A stretch of DNA of 64,000 nucleotides. It comes from Paenibacillus humicola. Its GTDB lineage: Bacteria > Bacillota > Bacilli > Paenibacillales > Paenibacillaceae. The stretch lies in assembly GCF_028826105.1 (NCBI RefSeq), contig NZ_JAQGPL010000001.1:683501-747500 (forward strand), written 5' to 3'. The first letter of the stretch is position 1; every line of letters starts with the position of its first letter. Below the pieces are notes generated by a model, which was not told the DNA's origin, did no database searches, and saw only the letters and a program-made list of their open reading frames with translations. Shown here piece after piece: positions 31,169-40,019 of this stretch. Both the position numbers and the translations under genes were made by a program.

Positions 31169-32590
31169 ATGGGCAGCCTTCGCACACGCATGGTATGGAG
31201 CTACGGCGTTCTGATCCTGCTCGTCGTCGTCCTGCTCGGCGGCATGTTTGTGACGCTCGTGTGGAATTACTACTACGGAAGCGCGCAAAGCGCGGTGCTG
31301 CAGCGGGCGGAGACGGAAGCGGCGCTGCATGACCGCAACATCGCCTACGATTCGATGCACGACATGTCCAGCTACATGCTGCAAAATATGACCGAAGGCA
31401 GCTCGCGCCTTCAGCTGCTCGACGCCGAAGGGCATCTCGTCGTGGACAGCGACGGACTCGCGGGCGACGGCAAGCCGCTGTCGACACCGGACGTCGTCCG
31501 GGCGATGAACGGCGACCAGGGCGTCTGGCGCGGCATCAATCCTGCGACGCAGGAGCGGATCGTCGCCGTAACGCTGCCCGTCGAGCGGGACAGCCGCGTC
31601 GTCGCCATGTTCCGCTACACGGCGTCGCTCGAACGGGTCGACGCCATCGTGCGCAGCATGATATGGACGTCGGTGCTGGTCGGCGCCGTCGTCGTGCTCC
31701 TTTTCTTCACGATGAGCGTCTGGCTTGCGGGCCGGATCGCCCGCCCGATCCGCAATTTGACGCGCGTGGCCGAGCAGATGGCCGAAGGCGACTGGACGCG
31801 CCGCGTGAGGATCGCCAACCGCGATGAAATCGGGCGGCTTGCCGAAATGCTCAATACGATGGCATCGGAGCTGACCCGGCGCGAGCAGCTGAAAAACGAT
31901 TTTATTTCGTCGATTTCCCATGAGCTGCGCACGCCGCTCACTTCCATCAAGGGCTGGAGCGAAACGCTGGCCCGCGATCCGTCCGATCCCGAGGAGCTGC
32001 AGCTGGGCCTTACGGTCATCGACCGGGAAACGGACCGGCTGGCCGGGCTGGTGGAAGACCTGCTCGATTTCTCCAAGCTGTATGCCAAAAATATCGTGCT
32101 TCATCCCGAAGCGCTCGACGTCATGAAGCCGGTGCGGGAAACGATGCGCCAATTCGAAGCGAGGGGACAGCGGGAAGGCATCCAATTAACGGCCGTATAC
32201 GGCGAAGGACCGCTGATGGTGGAAGCGGACGCCAATCGGCTGAAGCAGGTGCTGATTAACGTCATCGACAACGCCTTCAAATTTACGCCGGCCGGCGGGA
32301 CCGTGACGGTAAAGGCGGATGAGGAAGCCGGCCGGGCGCGTATCGCCGTGATCGATTCCGGCAGCGGGATCGTACCGGAGGATTTGCCCCACGTGACGGA
32401 TAAATTTTATAAAGGCGAAAGCCACCGTTCGGGCAGCGGACTTGGTCTTGCGATCTGCAAGGAGATTGTGGAGCTGCACGGCGGCGAGCTCCGGATCGAC
32501 AGCCAACTCGGCAAAGGGACGGCCGTCACGGTCCGGCTGCCGCTGATCAACAAGGAGCCGGCCGAACCCATAGCGGAACGTCAGGAATAG
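31169..32590 (+). CDS. Sensor histidine kinase (HAMP, HisKA, HATPase)
   Basis: A 473-residue membrane kinase paired with the regulator just upstream. Membrane helices lie at about 10-32 and 165-187, enclosing an extracytoplasmic sensor of about 130 residues. A HAMP domain follows, then HisKA with the phospho-accepting His251 in SISHELRTPLTSIKGW. The ATPase domain shows NVIDNAFKFTP (N box), DSGSGI and GLGLAICKEIV. The signal sensed is unknown. Confidence 0.95.
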   Translation: MGSLRTRMVWSYGVLILLVVVLLGGMFVTLVWNYYYGSAQSAVLQRAETEAALHDRNIAYDSMHDMSSYMLQNMTEGSSRLQLLDAEGHLVVDSDGLAGDGKPLSTPDVVRAMNGDQGVWRGINPATQERIVAVTLPVERDSRVVAMFRYTASLERVDAIVRSMIWTSVLVGAVVVLLFFTMSVWLAGRIARPIRNLTRVAEQMAEGDWTRRVRIANRDEIGRLAEMLNTMASELTRREQLKNDFISSISHELRTPLTSIKGWSETLARDPSDPEELQLGLTVIDRETDRLAGLVEDLLDFSKLYAKNIVLHPEALDVMKPVRETMRQFEARGQREGIQLTAVYGEGPLMVEADANRLKQVLINVIDNAFKFTPAGGTVTVKADEEAGRARIAVIDSGSGIVPEDLPHVTDKFYKGESHRSGSGLGLAICKEIVELHGGELRIDSQLGKGTAVTVRLPLINKEPAEPIAERQE

Positions 32591-32654
32591 AACCGGCGGG
32601 CCTGAACATGGAACCGGCCGAGCCAAAAGCGGAACGTCAGGAATAGAACCGGCT
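32574..32654 (+). repeat. Duplicated 3' end of the kinase gene (period about 55 bp)
   Basis: GCGGAACGTCAGGAATAGAA occurs at about 32574 (spanning the kinase stop codon) and again about 55 bases later. Further degraded copies with GGCCxGACGTCA follow up to 32760. Confidence 0.7.
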
Positions 32655-32797
32655 TCGGGGTGGCCCTGACGTCATGGGCGGCTCTTTCCGGCAAGGAGCT
32701 GGCTGAGCCCATGGCGAGCGGGGCAAGCCTGACGTCACGAACTGCCCTTTCCGGTGGGAGCGCTGTGGCTCCGGCCGCCAATAATCGGCGCAATCCC

Positions 32798-32811
32798 GGG
32801 GGGGGGGGGGG
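32798..32811 (+). repeat. Run of 14 guanines
   Basis: An uninterrupted G run in intergenic DNA. Its true length is uncertain because such runs are prone to slippage in cells and in sequencing. Confidence 0.9.
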
Positions 32812-32841
32812 CTTTGTACCCCCGATTCATCGTTCTGAAAT

Positions 32842-32872
32842 AAAGGTGTGCCGGCTGCCGGCACACCTTTTC
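32842..32872. terminator. Bidirectional terminator
   Basis: AAAGGTGTGCCGGC pairs with GCCGGCACACCTTTT. It separates the rightward kinase gene from the leftward small gene. Confidence 0.85.
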
Positions 32873-32874
32873 CC

Positions 32875-32994
32875 TTATTCCTTATAAAACAATTGTTTAT
32901 GTTTAACGCTTACATACGCGATGGACGCAGCAAGTCCCGCGAGCAGCACAAAGCCAAGCCAGTGGCGGCCGACCCATTCCAGCCAAAGGGGCAT
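32875..32994 (-). CDS. 39-residue single-helix membrane protein
   Basis: It reads MPLWLEWVGRHWLG and so on, with one membrane helix at residues 13-30 and a basic end KHKQLFYKE. The start is set by GGGAGG ten bases upstream on the minus strand. It ends against the bidirectional terminator. No known family is recognised. The longer frame upstream on this strand is antisense to yerB and is not coding. Confidence 0.6.
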   Translation of the reverse strand: MPLWLEWVGRHWLGFVLLAGLAASIAYVSVKHKQLFYKE

Positions 32995-33186
32995 CGCCGT
33001 TCCTCCCTTTCTGTAGGTGTCATACGAGTAGTATGCGGCGGGCATTGGAAGGCGTACACCCGGTAACATTTGCATCGGCCGACAGCCGTCCTGCGCGCCG
33101 CGAAGGAGACAAGCGGTGCGTATATGTGGTTTAATAGACTGCAGGGCGGAAAAGCCTGACAATCGAAGGCGAAAGGTGGAATGCGC

Positions 33187-34287
33187 ATGGCTCGCCATAC
33201 ACGCATGAAATTCCGGTCTGTGTCCGTAATTGGCATGACCGCGCTTATCCTGTCCGGCCTCCTGGCGGGCTGCAGCGGCGGCGAAACGAATCCGAAGCCG
33301 TCCGCCGGCGATACGAATCCGGCGCCGCCGCTTGTGCAGCCGCAGCATCACAACGAGGAAACGAACGTTACGCCGCCGAAGCCGGCCTATACCGCGCCGC
33401 TGACCGGTCTGCCCTCCCAGCGAGAGGTGACGAACCGGCCGTTTGCGGTCATGATCAACAACCTGAAGCCGGCCCGTCCGCAGTCGGGGCTGCCCCATGC
33501 CGACGTCGTGTGGGAGGTGCTGGCCGAGGGCGGCATCACGCGGCTCGTGGCCATTTTTCAAAGCGACGACAGCTTCACCGGTCCGATCGGTCCGATCCGC
33601 AGCATCCGGCCTTACCTGATCCAGATCGGAGAGTCGTACGGCGGCGTGCTGGTCCATTCCGGCGCGAGCAACGACGCCCTGGCGCTGCTGCAGCATTCCG
33701 GCAAGGCCGACATGGACGAAATCAACAATGCGAGCGCCTACTTCTACCGCGACAAGTCGCGCAAAGCGCCGCACAATTTGTATTCGACGCTGAGCAAGCT
33801 GCAGGAAGGCGCGTCCAAACGGCACTACGACCGGGACGTGAAAGTTCCTGCGTTCTCCTTTGCGGAAGACGGAGCGACGGGCGGAGGGACGCCGGCGGAG
33901 AAGGTGGCCATTCATTTTCTGCTGAAAAGCTACCGGGTTTCCTATACGTACGACCCGGCGACGAAGCTGTATGCCCGTTTTATTAACGGCGAGCCGCATA
34001 CCGATTTGACGACAAATACGCAGCTGACGACGGCCAACATCGCGGTCATCGGCGCCAAGCACCGCACCTATGACGATTACGGGCGGCTTGACATCGACCT
34101 CGACTCCGGCGGACCGGCCATGCTCATCCAGCTCGGCAAAGCGGTGCAGTGCGAGTGGAAGCGCGGAGCGGACGGCGCGATCCATCTGATGAAGGACGGC
34201 CGGGAGCTGTCGATGGTGCCGGGCAAAACGTACTATCACGTCGTGCCGATGACGCCGACTTTTGCCGGGCATATCGAGATCACCTGA
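33187..34287 (+). CDS. yerB: DUF3048-family lipoprotein (YerB-like)
   Basis: A 366-residue lipoprotein with lipobox LLAGC near residue 29 and a Thr/Pro-rich spacer to about 65. The DUF3048 N-terminal part shows NRPFAVMINNLKPARPQSGL and GPIGPIRSIRPYL; a C-terminal DUF3048 part follows. ATG at 33187 suits the AGGTGGA site better than ATG at 33181. The biochemical function is unknown. Its position upstream of yerC and dgkB-like genes agrees with Bacillus gene order. Confidence 0.88.
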   Translation: MARHTRMKFRSVSVIGMTALILSGLLAGCSGGETNPKPSAGDTNPAPPLVQPQHHNEETNVTPPKPAYTAPLTGLPSQREVTNRPFAVMINNLKPARPQSGLPHADVVWEVLAEGGITRLVAIFQSDDSFTGPIGPIRSIRPYLIQIGESYGGVLVHSGASNDALALLQHSGKADMDEINNASAYFYRDKSRKAPHNLYSTLSKLQEGASKRHYDRDVKVPAFSFAEDGATGGGTPAEKVAIHFLLKSYRVSYTYDPATKLYARFINGEPHTDLTTNTQLTTANIAVIGAKHRTYDDYGRLDIDLDSGGPAMLIQLGKAVQCEWKRGADGAIHLMKDGRELSMVPGKTYYHVVPMTPTFAGHIEIT

Positions 34288-34329
34288 TGCCTGCGTTTGC
34301 TCCAACCCGATAGAAAGGCTGTTTTCACC

Positions 34330-34393
34330 AAGAAGCCGGTCCGGCGGCTGAAGCGCCAATTACGCGCTGCCGGGCGGAAGGCTTCTTTTTTTC
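34330..34393 (+). terminator. Terminator of yerB
   Basis: AGAAGCC pairs with GGCTTCT around an imperfect GC-rich arm and is followed by TTTTTTT. Confidence 0.8.
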
Positions 34394-34600
34394 GACTCTT
34401 CGGGCGGTTAAAAACGGGGATCCCGGAAAAGAATAGAACTGCCGGAGCGGTCCCCCGCCTGCTTCCGTGAAAATAATTCAAAAAGTTGCAGAACATTTTA
34501 CAATGCCATAACAATTGACCTGTAAACTATGGTAAGATATTGTCGGTTTACAGGACTGGCGACCTGCGTTAAATTATGGCAACAAGCGAAGGGGATACCG

Positions 34601-35212
34601 ATGTTCAAGAAAAAAGACGTGTTTTTTACGACGCTGGAAGCGATGGCGGACACGATTCTGGAGGCCGTGGGCTATTTCGAGCAGAACGTCTCGAATCTGG
34701 AAGATCTGACGGCATTCGCCAAAACGATGAAGGAATACGAGAACAAAGCCGACCGCCACGTCCATACGATTTTGACGGAGCTGAACAAAACGTTCATCAC
34801 CCCGATCGAGCGCGAGGACATCATGGCGCTGACGACTTCGCTCGACGACGTGCTCGACGGCATCGAAGCCTGCGCTTCCCGTTTTGAAATGTATAATATC
34901 CAGGCGCCGGACGAGTACATTCGCCTGTTCGCCGACAACCTGCTCCGCTGTGCGCAGCAGATCAAGAAGGCGATTTACCTGCTGACCGAGAAGAAGCTGC
35001 TGGCGATCCGCGAGCCGGCCATTCATATCAACGAGCTGGAGAACCAGGCGGACGACCTGCTCCGCGTCTGCATTACCAGCCTGTTTGCCAATGTGGTCGA
35101 TCCGATCGAGCTGGTCAAACGAAAAGAAATTTACGAGCGTCTCGAGCAGACGACCGACTACTGCGAAGACGTCGCGAACACGCTTGAAACGATCATCATG
35201 CGCAACAGTTAA
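34601..35212 (+). CDS. DUF47 (PhoU-like) phosphate-transport partner
   Basis: A 203-residue helical protein of the PhoU-related DUF47 family, usually encoded beside PiT transporters and thought to regulate them. It starts MFKKKDVFFTTLEAM behind GAAGGGGA; a longer upstream frame is not conserved. Motifs include ENKADRHVHTILTELN and TPIEREDIMALTTSLDDVLD. The pit gene follows after 20 bases with its own AAGGAG. Confidence 0.93.
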   Translation: MFKKKDVFFTTLEAMADTILEAVGYFEQNVSNLEDLTAFAKTMKEYENKADRHVHTILTELNKTFITPIEREDIMALTTSLDDVLDGIEACASRFEMYNIQAPDEYIRLFADNLLRCAQQIKKAIYLLTEKKLLAIREPAIHINELENQADDLLRVCITSLFANVVDPIELVKRKEIYERLEQTTDYCEDVANTLETIIMRNS

Positions 35213-35232
35213 GGAGTAGGAGACAAGCGGTT

Positions 35233-36228
35233 ATGGACATATACGTGCTCGTCGGCATCGTTATCTTTCTCGCGCTCGCGTTCGATTTTATCAACGGCTT
35301 TCACGATACGGCGAACGCGATCGCCACCTCGGTCTCCACACGGGCGCTTTCGCCGCGGGTGGCCATCATCGTCGCATCCATCATGAACTTCGTCGGCGCG
35401 ATGCTGTTCACCGGCGTCGCCAAGACGATCGGCGGCAAGGTGGCGGATCCGGCCAAGCTGGAGCACGGCGTCGAGATCGTCATCGCGTCGCTCCTGTCCG
35501 CCATTCTGTGGAACCTGGTTACCTGGTGGTTCGGCATTCCGTCCTCCTCCTCCCATGCGCTGATCGGCTCTCTAGCGGGAGCGGTCGTCAGTGCGGAAGG
35601 CTTTGGCGGCATCAATTACAGCGGATTTACGGATATCATCAAAGGACTCATTTTTTCGCCGCTCATTGCGTTTACGATCGGCTTCATCGTCATGTGGCTG
35701 TTCAAGCAGATATTCGCCAAGTCGAGCCCGCACCAGATCAACAAAGGGTTTCGGACCGGCCAGATCATTACGGCGGCTTTCCAGTCGTTCACGCACGGCA
35801 CGAACGATGCGCAGAAAGCGATGGGGATCATCACCTTCGCCCTCGTGGCGGCCAATTTGCAGTCCACGCTCGACGTGCCCTGGTGGGTCAAGGTGGCGGC
35901 GGCTAGCTCGATGGCGCTCGGCACCTCGATCGGCGGCTGGAAAATCATCAAGACGATGGGGACGAAAATTTTCAAAATCGAGCCAATCAACGGCTTCGCG
36001 GCGGATATTACCTCGGCGTCGGTCATCCTGACGGCGACGCTTACGAAGCTGCCCGTCAGCACGACGCACGTCATCACGTCGGCCATCCTCGGCGTCGGCA
36101 GCGCCAAGCGCTTCTCGGCCGTCAAATGGGGCCTCGCCGGGCGGATCGTGATTTCGTGGATCATCACGATTCCGGTAACGGCCATTATCGCGGCCTTGAT
36201 CTACCGCGTCATTGCGCTTTTTATGTAA
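35233..36228 (+). CDS. pit: PiT-family inorganic phosphate transporter
   Basis: A 331-residue membrane transporter with about 8-10 helices that imports phosphate by cation symport. The two inverted PiT signatures are visible: FDFINGFHDTANAIATSVSTRAL near the start, with GIPSSSSHAL, and the second-half counterpart AFQSFTHGTNDAQKAMG with KLPVSTTHVITSA. It is cotranscribed with the DUF47 gene. Confidence 0.95.
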   Translation: MDIYVLVGIVIFLALAFDFINGFHDTANAIATSVSTRALSPRVAIIVASIMNFVGAMLFTGVAKTIGGKVADPAKLEHGVEIVIASLLSAILWNLVTWWFGIPSSSSHALIGSLAGAVVSAEGFGGINYSGFTDIIKGLIFSPLIAFTIGFIVMWLFKQIFAKSSPHQINKGFRTGQIITAAFQSFTHGTNDAQKAMGIITFALVAANLQSTLDVPWWVKVAAASSMALGTSIGGWKIIKTMGTKIFKIEPINGFAADITSASVILTATLTKLPVSTTHVITSAILGVGSAKRFSAVKWGLAGRIVISWIITIPVTAIIAALIYRVIALFM

Positions 36229-36235
36229 CGGCCCG

Positions 36236-36297
36236 AAGGCCGGCTGCCACGCACGCCGCTCACGAAATAGCGGCCGCAGGGCAGCCGGCCTTTTTTG
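36236..36297. terminator. Strong terminator after pit
   Basis: AAGGCCGGCTGCC pairs with GGCAGCCGGCC and is followed by six T. Confidence 0.9.
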
Positions 36298-36349
36298 GGG
36301 CCGAGTGCGGTTTGAGACGGCGCCCGGCGTTTGCGGGCGTAAGGCACGC

Positions 36350-36580
36350 GGCTTAAGCCGCGCCTGGCGCAGCGCGGCCAGGGCATGGCGCGCCGCAAGC
36401 GGCGTTTGCGTGCCGCGCCTTGAGCTGCGCGGCCAGGGCAGGGCGCGCCGCAAGCGGCGTATGCGTGCCGCGCCTGGCGCTGCGCGGCCAGGGCGGGCTC
36501 GCCGTTAACGGCGTATGCGTGCCGCGCCTGGCGCTGCACGGCCGAGGCAAGACGCGCCGTTAACGGCGTTTGCGCCGGCG
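36350..36580 (+). repeat. Four 55-bp GC-rich tandem repeats
   Basis: The element GCGCGGCCAGGGC recurs at 36372, 36427, 36482 and, as GCACGGCCGAGGC, at 36536. Each unit contains an inverted pair such as GCCGCAAGCGGC or GCCGTTAACGGC, so each can fold. The last unit runs into the 3' end of the leftward gene that follows. Confidence 0.85.
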
Positions 36581-37102
36581 CGCTCTGCGGCGCTGCTGCG
36601 ACGATGCGCCGGTACGGCGCTTTCTGCGCCGCGGACGCGCCGGCACGAGGTCGTCGTCGGCGCTTGCGGCGGCTTTCTTTTTCCCGAAGGAATCGGCGAG
36701 CACCTTCAGGAGCGGGGCCATCTGCTGGAGGCTGCCGACGACCTTCTGCACCTTCTGCATCGTATTCACAATGCCGTCGACCCCGCCAAGGCGGTCGATC
36801 ATGCCTTTCAGATCGTTCAGGCTGTTCGCGAGCTTGGAGCCGCTTTTGCCGGAAGAGCCGGAGCCGGCGACGGACTCCACCAGCTCGGAGCCGGCAGGGA
36901 GAAGCCCCGATGCGGGCTGGATGACAATCCCCGGCGTAGTCGATTGCAAGGGGGAGATTTCGAACGGACCCGCGCCCCCGGAAGTATTCGGAAACCCGCC
37001 CTGAAACGGATCGGAAATGCCCGGGTACGGGCTCTGACCCTGACTTTGGCCGCCTAACGGCTGGGCGAAGCTGCGGTAAGGCGGGCTGTAGCGGTATTTC
37101 AC
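36560..37102 (-). CDS. Basic-tailed protein of unknown function
   Basis: A 180-residue protein with GTG start and a weak AAAGG site. Residues 1-75 are rich in Pro, Gly, Ser and Gln and probably unstructured. Residues 85-140 form an amphipathic helical part (NDLKGMIDRLGGVDGIVNTM and so on). The last 30 residues are almost all Arg, Lys, Ala and Gln. The overall plan resembles some spore or coat-associated Bacillota proteins (VrrA/YqfQ type), but I cannot assign it. The Arg-rich tail is partly encoded by the 55-bp repeat tract, so the true C terminus may vary. Confidence 0.6.
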   Translation of the reverse strand: MKYRYSPPYRSFAQPLGGQSQGQSPYPGISDPFQGGFPNTSGGAGPFEISPLQSTTPGIVIQPASGLLPAGSELVESVAGSGSSGKSGSKLANSLNDLKGMIDRLGGVDGIVNTMQKVQKVVGSLQQMAPLLKVLADSFGKKKAAASADDDLVPARPRRRKRRTGASSQQRRRARRRKRR

Positions 37103-37355
37103 GCGGAATCACAACCTTTGGCTTTTTCTAACAGTCTATGGGCTGGGCAGTCATACGGATTGGACGAATGCCCGTATCGGGCCAAATTTTCTCCGCGACT
37201 GTCCGGTTGGACCGGGACGTTCGTCCTTCATGACAGGCCTCATAGGGCGCCAAGCGCACTCGCTTTCGTTTATGAGGCTATGAGAAAGCCGGCGAAAACG
37301 TGAATCTTTTGCCGAAGCGGTTCTTCTGTCCTGTAAAGCTTGAATGCGGTAATGC
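37103..37355. other. Spacer between divergent genes
   Basis: No gene, terminator or repeat is visible. It must contain the leftward promoter of the basic-tailed gene, which I cannot place. Confidence 0.4.
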
Positions 37356-37384
37356 TTGAAAATTCGGCGCCGAACCGATACAAT
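37356..37384 (+). promoter_or_regulatory. Promoter of yerC
   Basis: TTGAAA at 37356-37361 and TACAAT at 37379-37384 are separated by 17 bp, 34 bases before the start codon. Confidence 0.75.
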
Positions 37385-37417
37385 GAGACTATTAGTTCTT
37401 GCAGAGGTGACGGGCAA

Positions 37418-37708
37418 ATGCAGCTGAAAAAGCTGAACGACAAGGCGATCGACCAGCTGTTTGAAGCGGTTTTGACGCTGAAAACGGTCGAGGAGTGCTA
37501 TATTTTTTTCGACGATTTGTGCACGGTAAACGAAATCCAGTCGCTGTCGCAGCGGCTGGAGGTGGCGCGCATGCTGGGCAAAGGCTGCACGTACAGCCAG
37601 ATCGAAGCGGAGACGGGCGCAAGCACGGCGACCATTTCACGCGTGAAGCGGTGCCTCAACTACGGCAACGACGGGTACAAAATGGCGCTGGAGCGCGCGG
37701 GGCGCTGA
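37418..37708 (+). CDS. yerC: YerC/YecD TrpR-family DNA-binding protein
   Basis: A 96-residue TrpR-superfamily protein. Helices with LCTVNEIQSLSQRLEVARML and CTYSQIEAETGASTATISRV form the DNA-binding helix-turn-helix. The start is MQLKKLND behind AGAGGTG; an upstream extension is not conserved. The target genes are unknown. It is followed four bases later by the CbiX-like gene. Confidence 0.93.
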   Translation: MQLKKLNDKAIDQLFEAVLTLKTVEECYIFFDDLCTVNEIQSLSQRLEVARMLGKGCTYSQIEAETGASTATISRVKRCLNYGNDGYKMALERAGR

Positions 37709-37712
37709 CGGT

Positions 37713-38783
37713 ATGAAGCCGGGCGTTCTGGTCATCAGCCACGGCTCGCGCGAGGCGGAATGGGTACGGCTCGTCGAAGAAGCGGTCGCAGCCGCCGCCG
37801 CGCAGGCGGAAGTGTTTTGGCTCACCGGCCTGGCGGGTGTTGGCGGGCAAACGGGAGATGGCCGTACGCCGTCGGTTGGCTCCCGGCCGCCGGTTACCGG
37901 CTGCGAGCCGGGCATTGGCGTGCAAACGGGAGACGGCCGTACGCCGTCGGTAGACTCCCGACCGCCAGTTACCGGCAGCGAGCCGGGCATTGGCGTGCAA
38001 ACGGGAGACGGCCGTACGCCGTCGGCTGGCTCCCAGCCGCCGGTTTCTGGCAGCGAGCCGAGCATCGGCGGGCAAACGAGTAACGACCGGCGTCTGCCGG
38101 TCGTCTCGTCGTTTTTGGAAATTGTCGAGGGCCGTCTCATTCAAGACGGGCTCGACCGGCTGGAAGCGGAAGGCGTAACGGAGCTTTACGTCCTTCCGCT
38201 CTTTGTGTCGTCCGGCAGCACGCATGTGGACGACATCGCGCAGGCGTTCGGCCTGCCGCCGGTGTCGCCGGCGCGGGCGGGGGAGCTTGAGCCGCTGCGC
38301 TGCGGCGGCATGCGCGTGCATTTCGGGCAGCCGATCGACGATGATGCGGACATTGCCGAGCTGCTGCTCGCGAATATCCGCGAGCTGTCGGAGGCGCCGG
38401 AGCGCGAGCGGCTGCTGCTGGTCGCGCACGGCTCGCGCGAAGCCGGCTTCTTCGCGCGGTGGCGCGGCGGCATGACGCGGCTCGCGGAGCGGATGCGGCA
38501 GGGAGGCGGCTTCGCCGGCGCGGACACCGCGATGCTGCTGCCGGACCAGGCGGCCTGCAAGCTGCGCGCGCTGCAGCGGAAACGTCCGGGGCAAAACGTC
38601 ATCGTCGTACCGCTTTTCCTGAGCGTCGGCTATTTTACGCGTACCGTGATCCCGTCAAGGCTGTCAGGCCTCCAGTACCGCTACAACGGGCGGGCGATGC
38701 TCCCGAGCCCCTATATCTCACAATGGATGGGCGGGCAGATTGCCGCGTGGCTTGAGAACCGGGATCCGAATAGAATAGAATAA
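37713..38783 (+). CDS. CbiX/SirB-like chelatase with a repeat insertion
   Basis: A 356-residue protein. Two CbiX half-domains are visible, each starting with a Ser/Ala-His-Gly-Ser motif: VISHGSREAEW at residues 7-17 and LLVAHGSREAGF near 230. Metal-binding LPLFVSSGSTHVDDI follows in the first half and VPLFLSVGYFTRTVIP in the second. The family inserts cobalt or iron into sirohydrochlorin-type tetrapyrroles. The first half is split at about residues 44-118 by three 25-residue repeats. No other tetrapyrrole genes are near, so the substrate is open. Confidence 0.78.
   Translation: MKPGVLVISHGSREAEWVRLVEEAVAAAAAQAEVFWLTGLAGVGGQTGDGRTPSVGSRPPVTGCEPGIGVQTGDGRTPSVDSRPPVTGSEPGIGVQTGDGRTPSAGSQPPVSGSEPSIGGQTSNDRRLPVVSSFLEIVEGRLIQDGLDRLEAEGVTELYVLPLFVSSGSTHVDDIAQAFGLPPVSPARAGELEPLRCGGMRVHFGQPIDDDADIAELLLANIRELSEAPERERLLLVAHGSREAGFFARWRGGMTRLAERMRQGGGFAGADTAMLLPDQAACKLRALQRKRPGQNVIVVPLFLSVGYFTRTVIPSRLSGLQYRYNGRAMLPSPYISQWMGGQIAAWLENRDPNRIE
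37842..38074 (+). repeat. Three 75-bp in-frame tandem repeats in the chelatase gene
   Basis: CAAACGGGAGA starts units at 37848, 37923 and 37998, and a fourth partial unit starts at 38073. Each encodes QTGDGRTPSxxSxPPVxGxE. The copies are about 90 percent alike by eye. Confidence 0.9.
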
Positions 38784-39058
38784 AAGGACGACACTATAGA
38801 GGAAGCAATTGGCAGGAAAGGCGGCAGGCCGTTTCAGCCGTTTTCGAGACCGAGGCGTTGCAACAGGAAAATCGTTCCACGAAAGTAGAGCCAAGCGCCG
38901 GCCTTTCGTTCAAGTACGAACCGGGGATTGGGCCGAATACGTCCGGCCTCGCATCCGTGCCGGCTGCGCTGCAACCGACGCGCCGCGATGCGGGGCTCCT
39001 TTTGGCGTTCGGGCTTCGGTTTTGCAGGCGGGTTGAAACGTGCCGGAGGTGGCAGGTA

Positions 39059-39973
39059 ATGGACATTAAACGGGCAAGACTGATCTATAACCCGACATCG
39101 GGCAGGGAAGAAATCAAACGGAGGCTGCCGGATATTTTGCAGCGGCTGGAGCGGAGCGGCATCGAAACGAGCTGCCATGCGACGATGAGCGAAGGCGACG
39201 CAACGCTCGCCGCGGCGGAGGCGGCGGACCGCGGCTTCGATATGATCATCGCGGCGGGCGGCGACGGCACGCTGTACGAGGTGATTAACGGCCTGGCGGA
39301 AAAGGAATACCGGCCGCCGCTCGGCATTTTGCCGCTCGGTACGACAAACGATTTTGCGCGGGCGCTCGGCATCCCGAAGCATTGGGAATACGCGGTCGAC
39401 CTGATCGCGCAGCAGTACGTGCGTGCGATCGATCTCGGTCGGGCGAACAACCGCTATTTTATCAACATCGCGGGCGGCGGTTCGCTGACGGAGCTGACGT
39501 ACGAGGTGCCGAGCAGGCTGAAGACGATGATCGGCCAGCTCGCTTACTATATGAAGGGCCTGGAGAAAATGACCCGTCTCCGCCCGACCGAGCTTCGGCT
39601 CCAGGCGAGCGAAGTCGGCGAAATTCACGACGAGATCATGATGTTCCTGATCTGCAACAGCAACTCCGTCGGCGGCTTCGAGAAGCTCGCCCCGGACGCG
39701 CGGCTGGACGACGGGCTGTTCGACGTGTTGGTGCTCCGCAAATGCAACCTGGCGGAGTTCATCCGGCTGGCGTCGCTGGCGCTGCGCGGCGAGCATTTGA
39801 ACGACCCGCACATCATCCATTTTCGGACGAGGGAGATGCTCGTCACGACGCCGGATTACGTGCAGCTCAACCTGGACGGCGAATACGGCGGCACGCTGCC
39901 GTGCACGTTCACGGTGCTGCCCAAGCATTTGCGGATTTTTGTCGACGAAGCGGGCGAATCGACATATCGATAA
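39059..39973 (+). CDS. dgkB: Diacylglycerol kinase (DgkB type)
   Basis: A 304-residue soluble lipid kinase. It returns diacylglycerol from lipoteichoic acid synthesis to phosphatidic acid. The nucleotide site is AAGGDGTLYEVINGL, followed by GILPLGTTNDFARALGIP and later DDGLFDVLVLRK. ATG at 39059 follows GGAGGTGG; the open frame upstream is not conserved. The 275 bases before it hold no visible feature. It precedes rlmCD, as yerQ precedes yefA in B. subtilis. Confidence 0.94.
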   Translation: MDIKRARLIYNPTSGREEIKRRLPDILQRLERSGIETSCHATMSEGDATLAAAEAADRGFDMIIAAGGDGTLYEVINGLAEKEYRPPLGILPLGTTNDFARALGIPKHWEYAVDLIAQQYVRAIDLGRANNRYFINIAGGGSLTELTYEVPSRLKTMIGQLAYYMKGLEKMTRLRPTELRLQASEVGEIHDEIMMFLICNSNSVGGFEKLAPDARLDDGLFDVLVLRKCNLAEFIRLASLALRGEHLNDPHIIHFRTREMLVTTPDYVQLNLDGEYGGTLPCTFTVLPKHLRIFVDEAGESTYR

Positions 39974-40019
39974 GAAACGACATTTTAACGGACGGACAGA
40001 AAGCGGGCGGGTTTAAACG

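Noticed and set aside
32995..34359. Long minus-strand extension of the 39-residue membrane gene across yerB
   Set aside because: It is antisense to yerB, and the strong ribosome site supports only the short gene.
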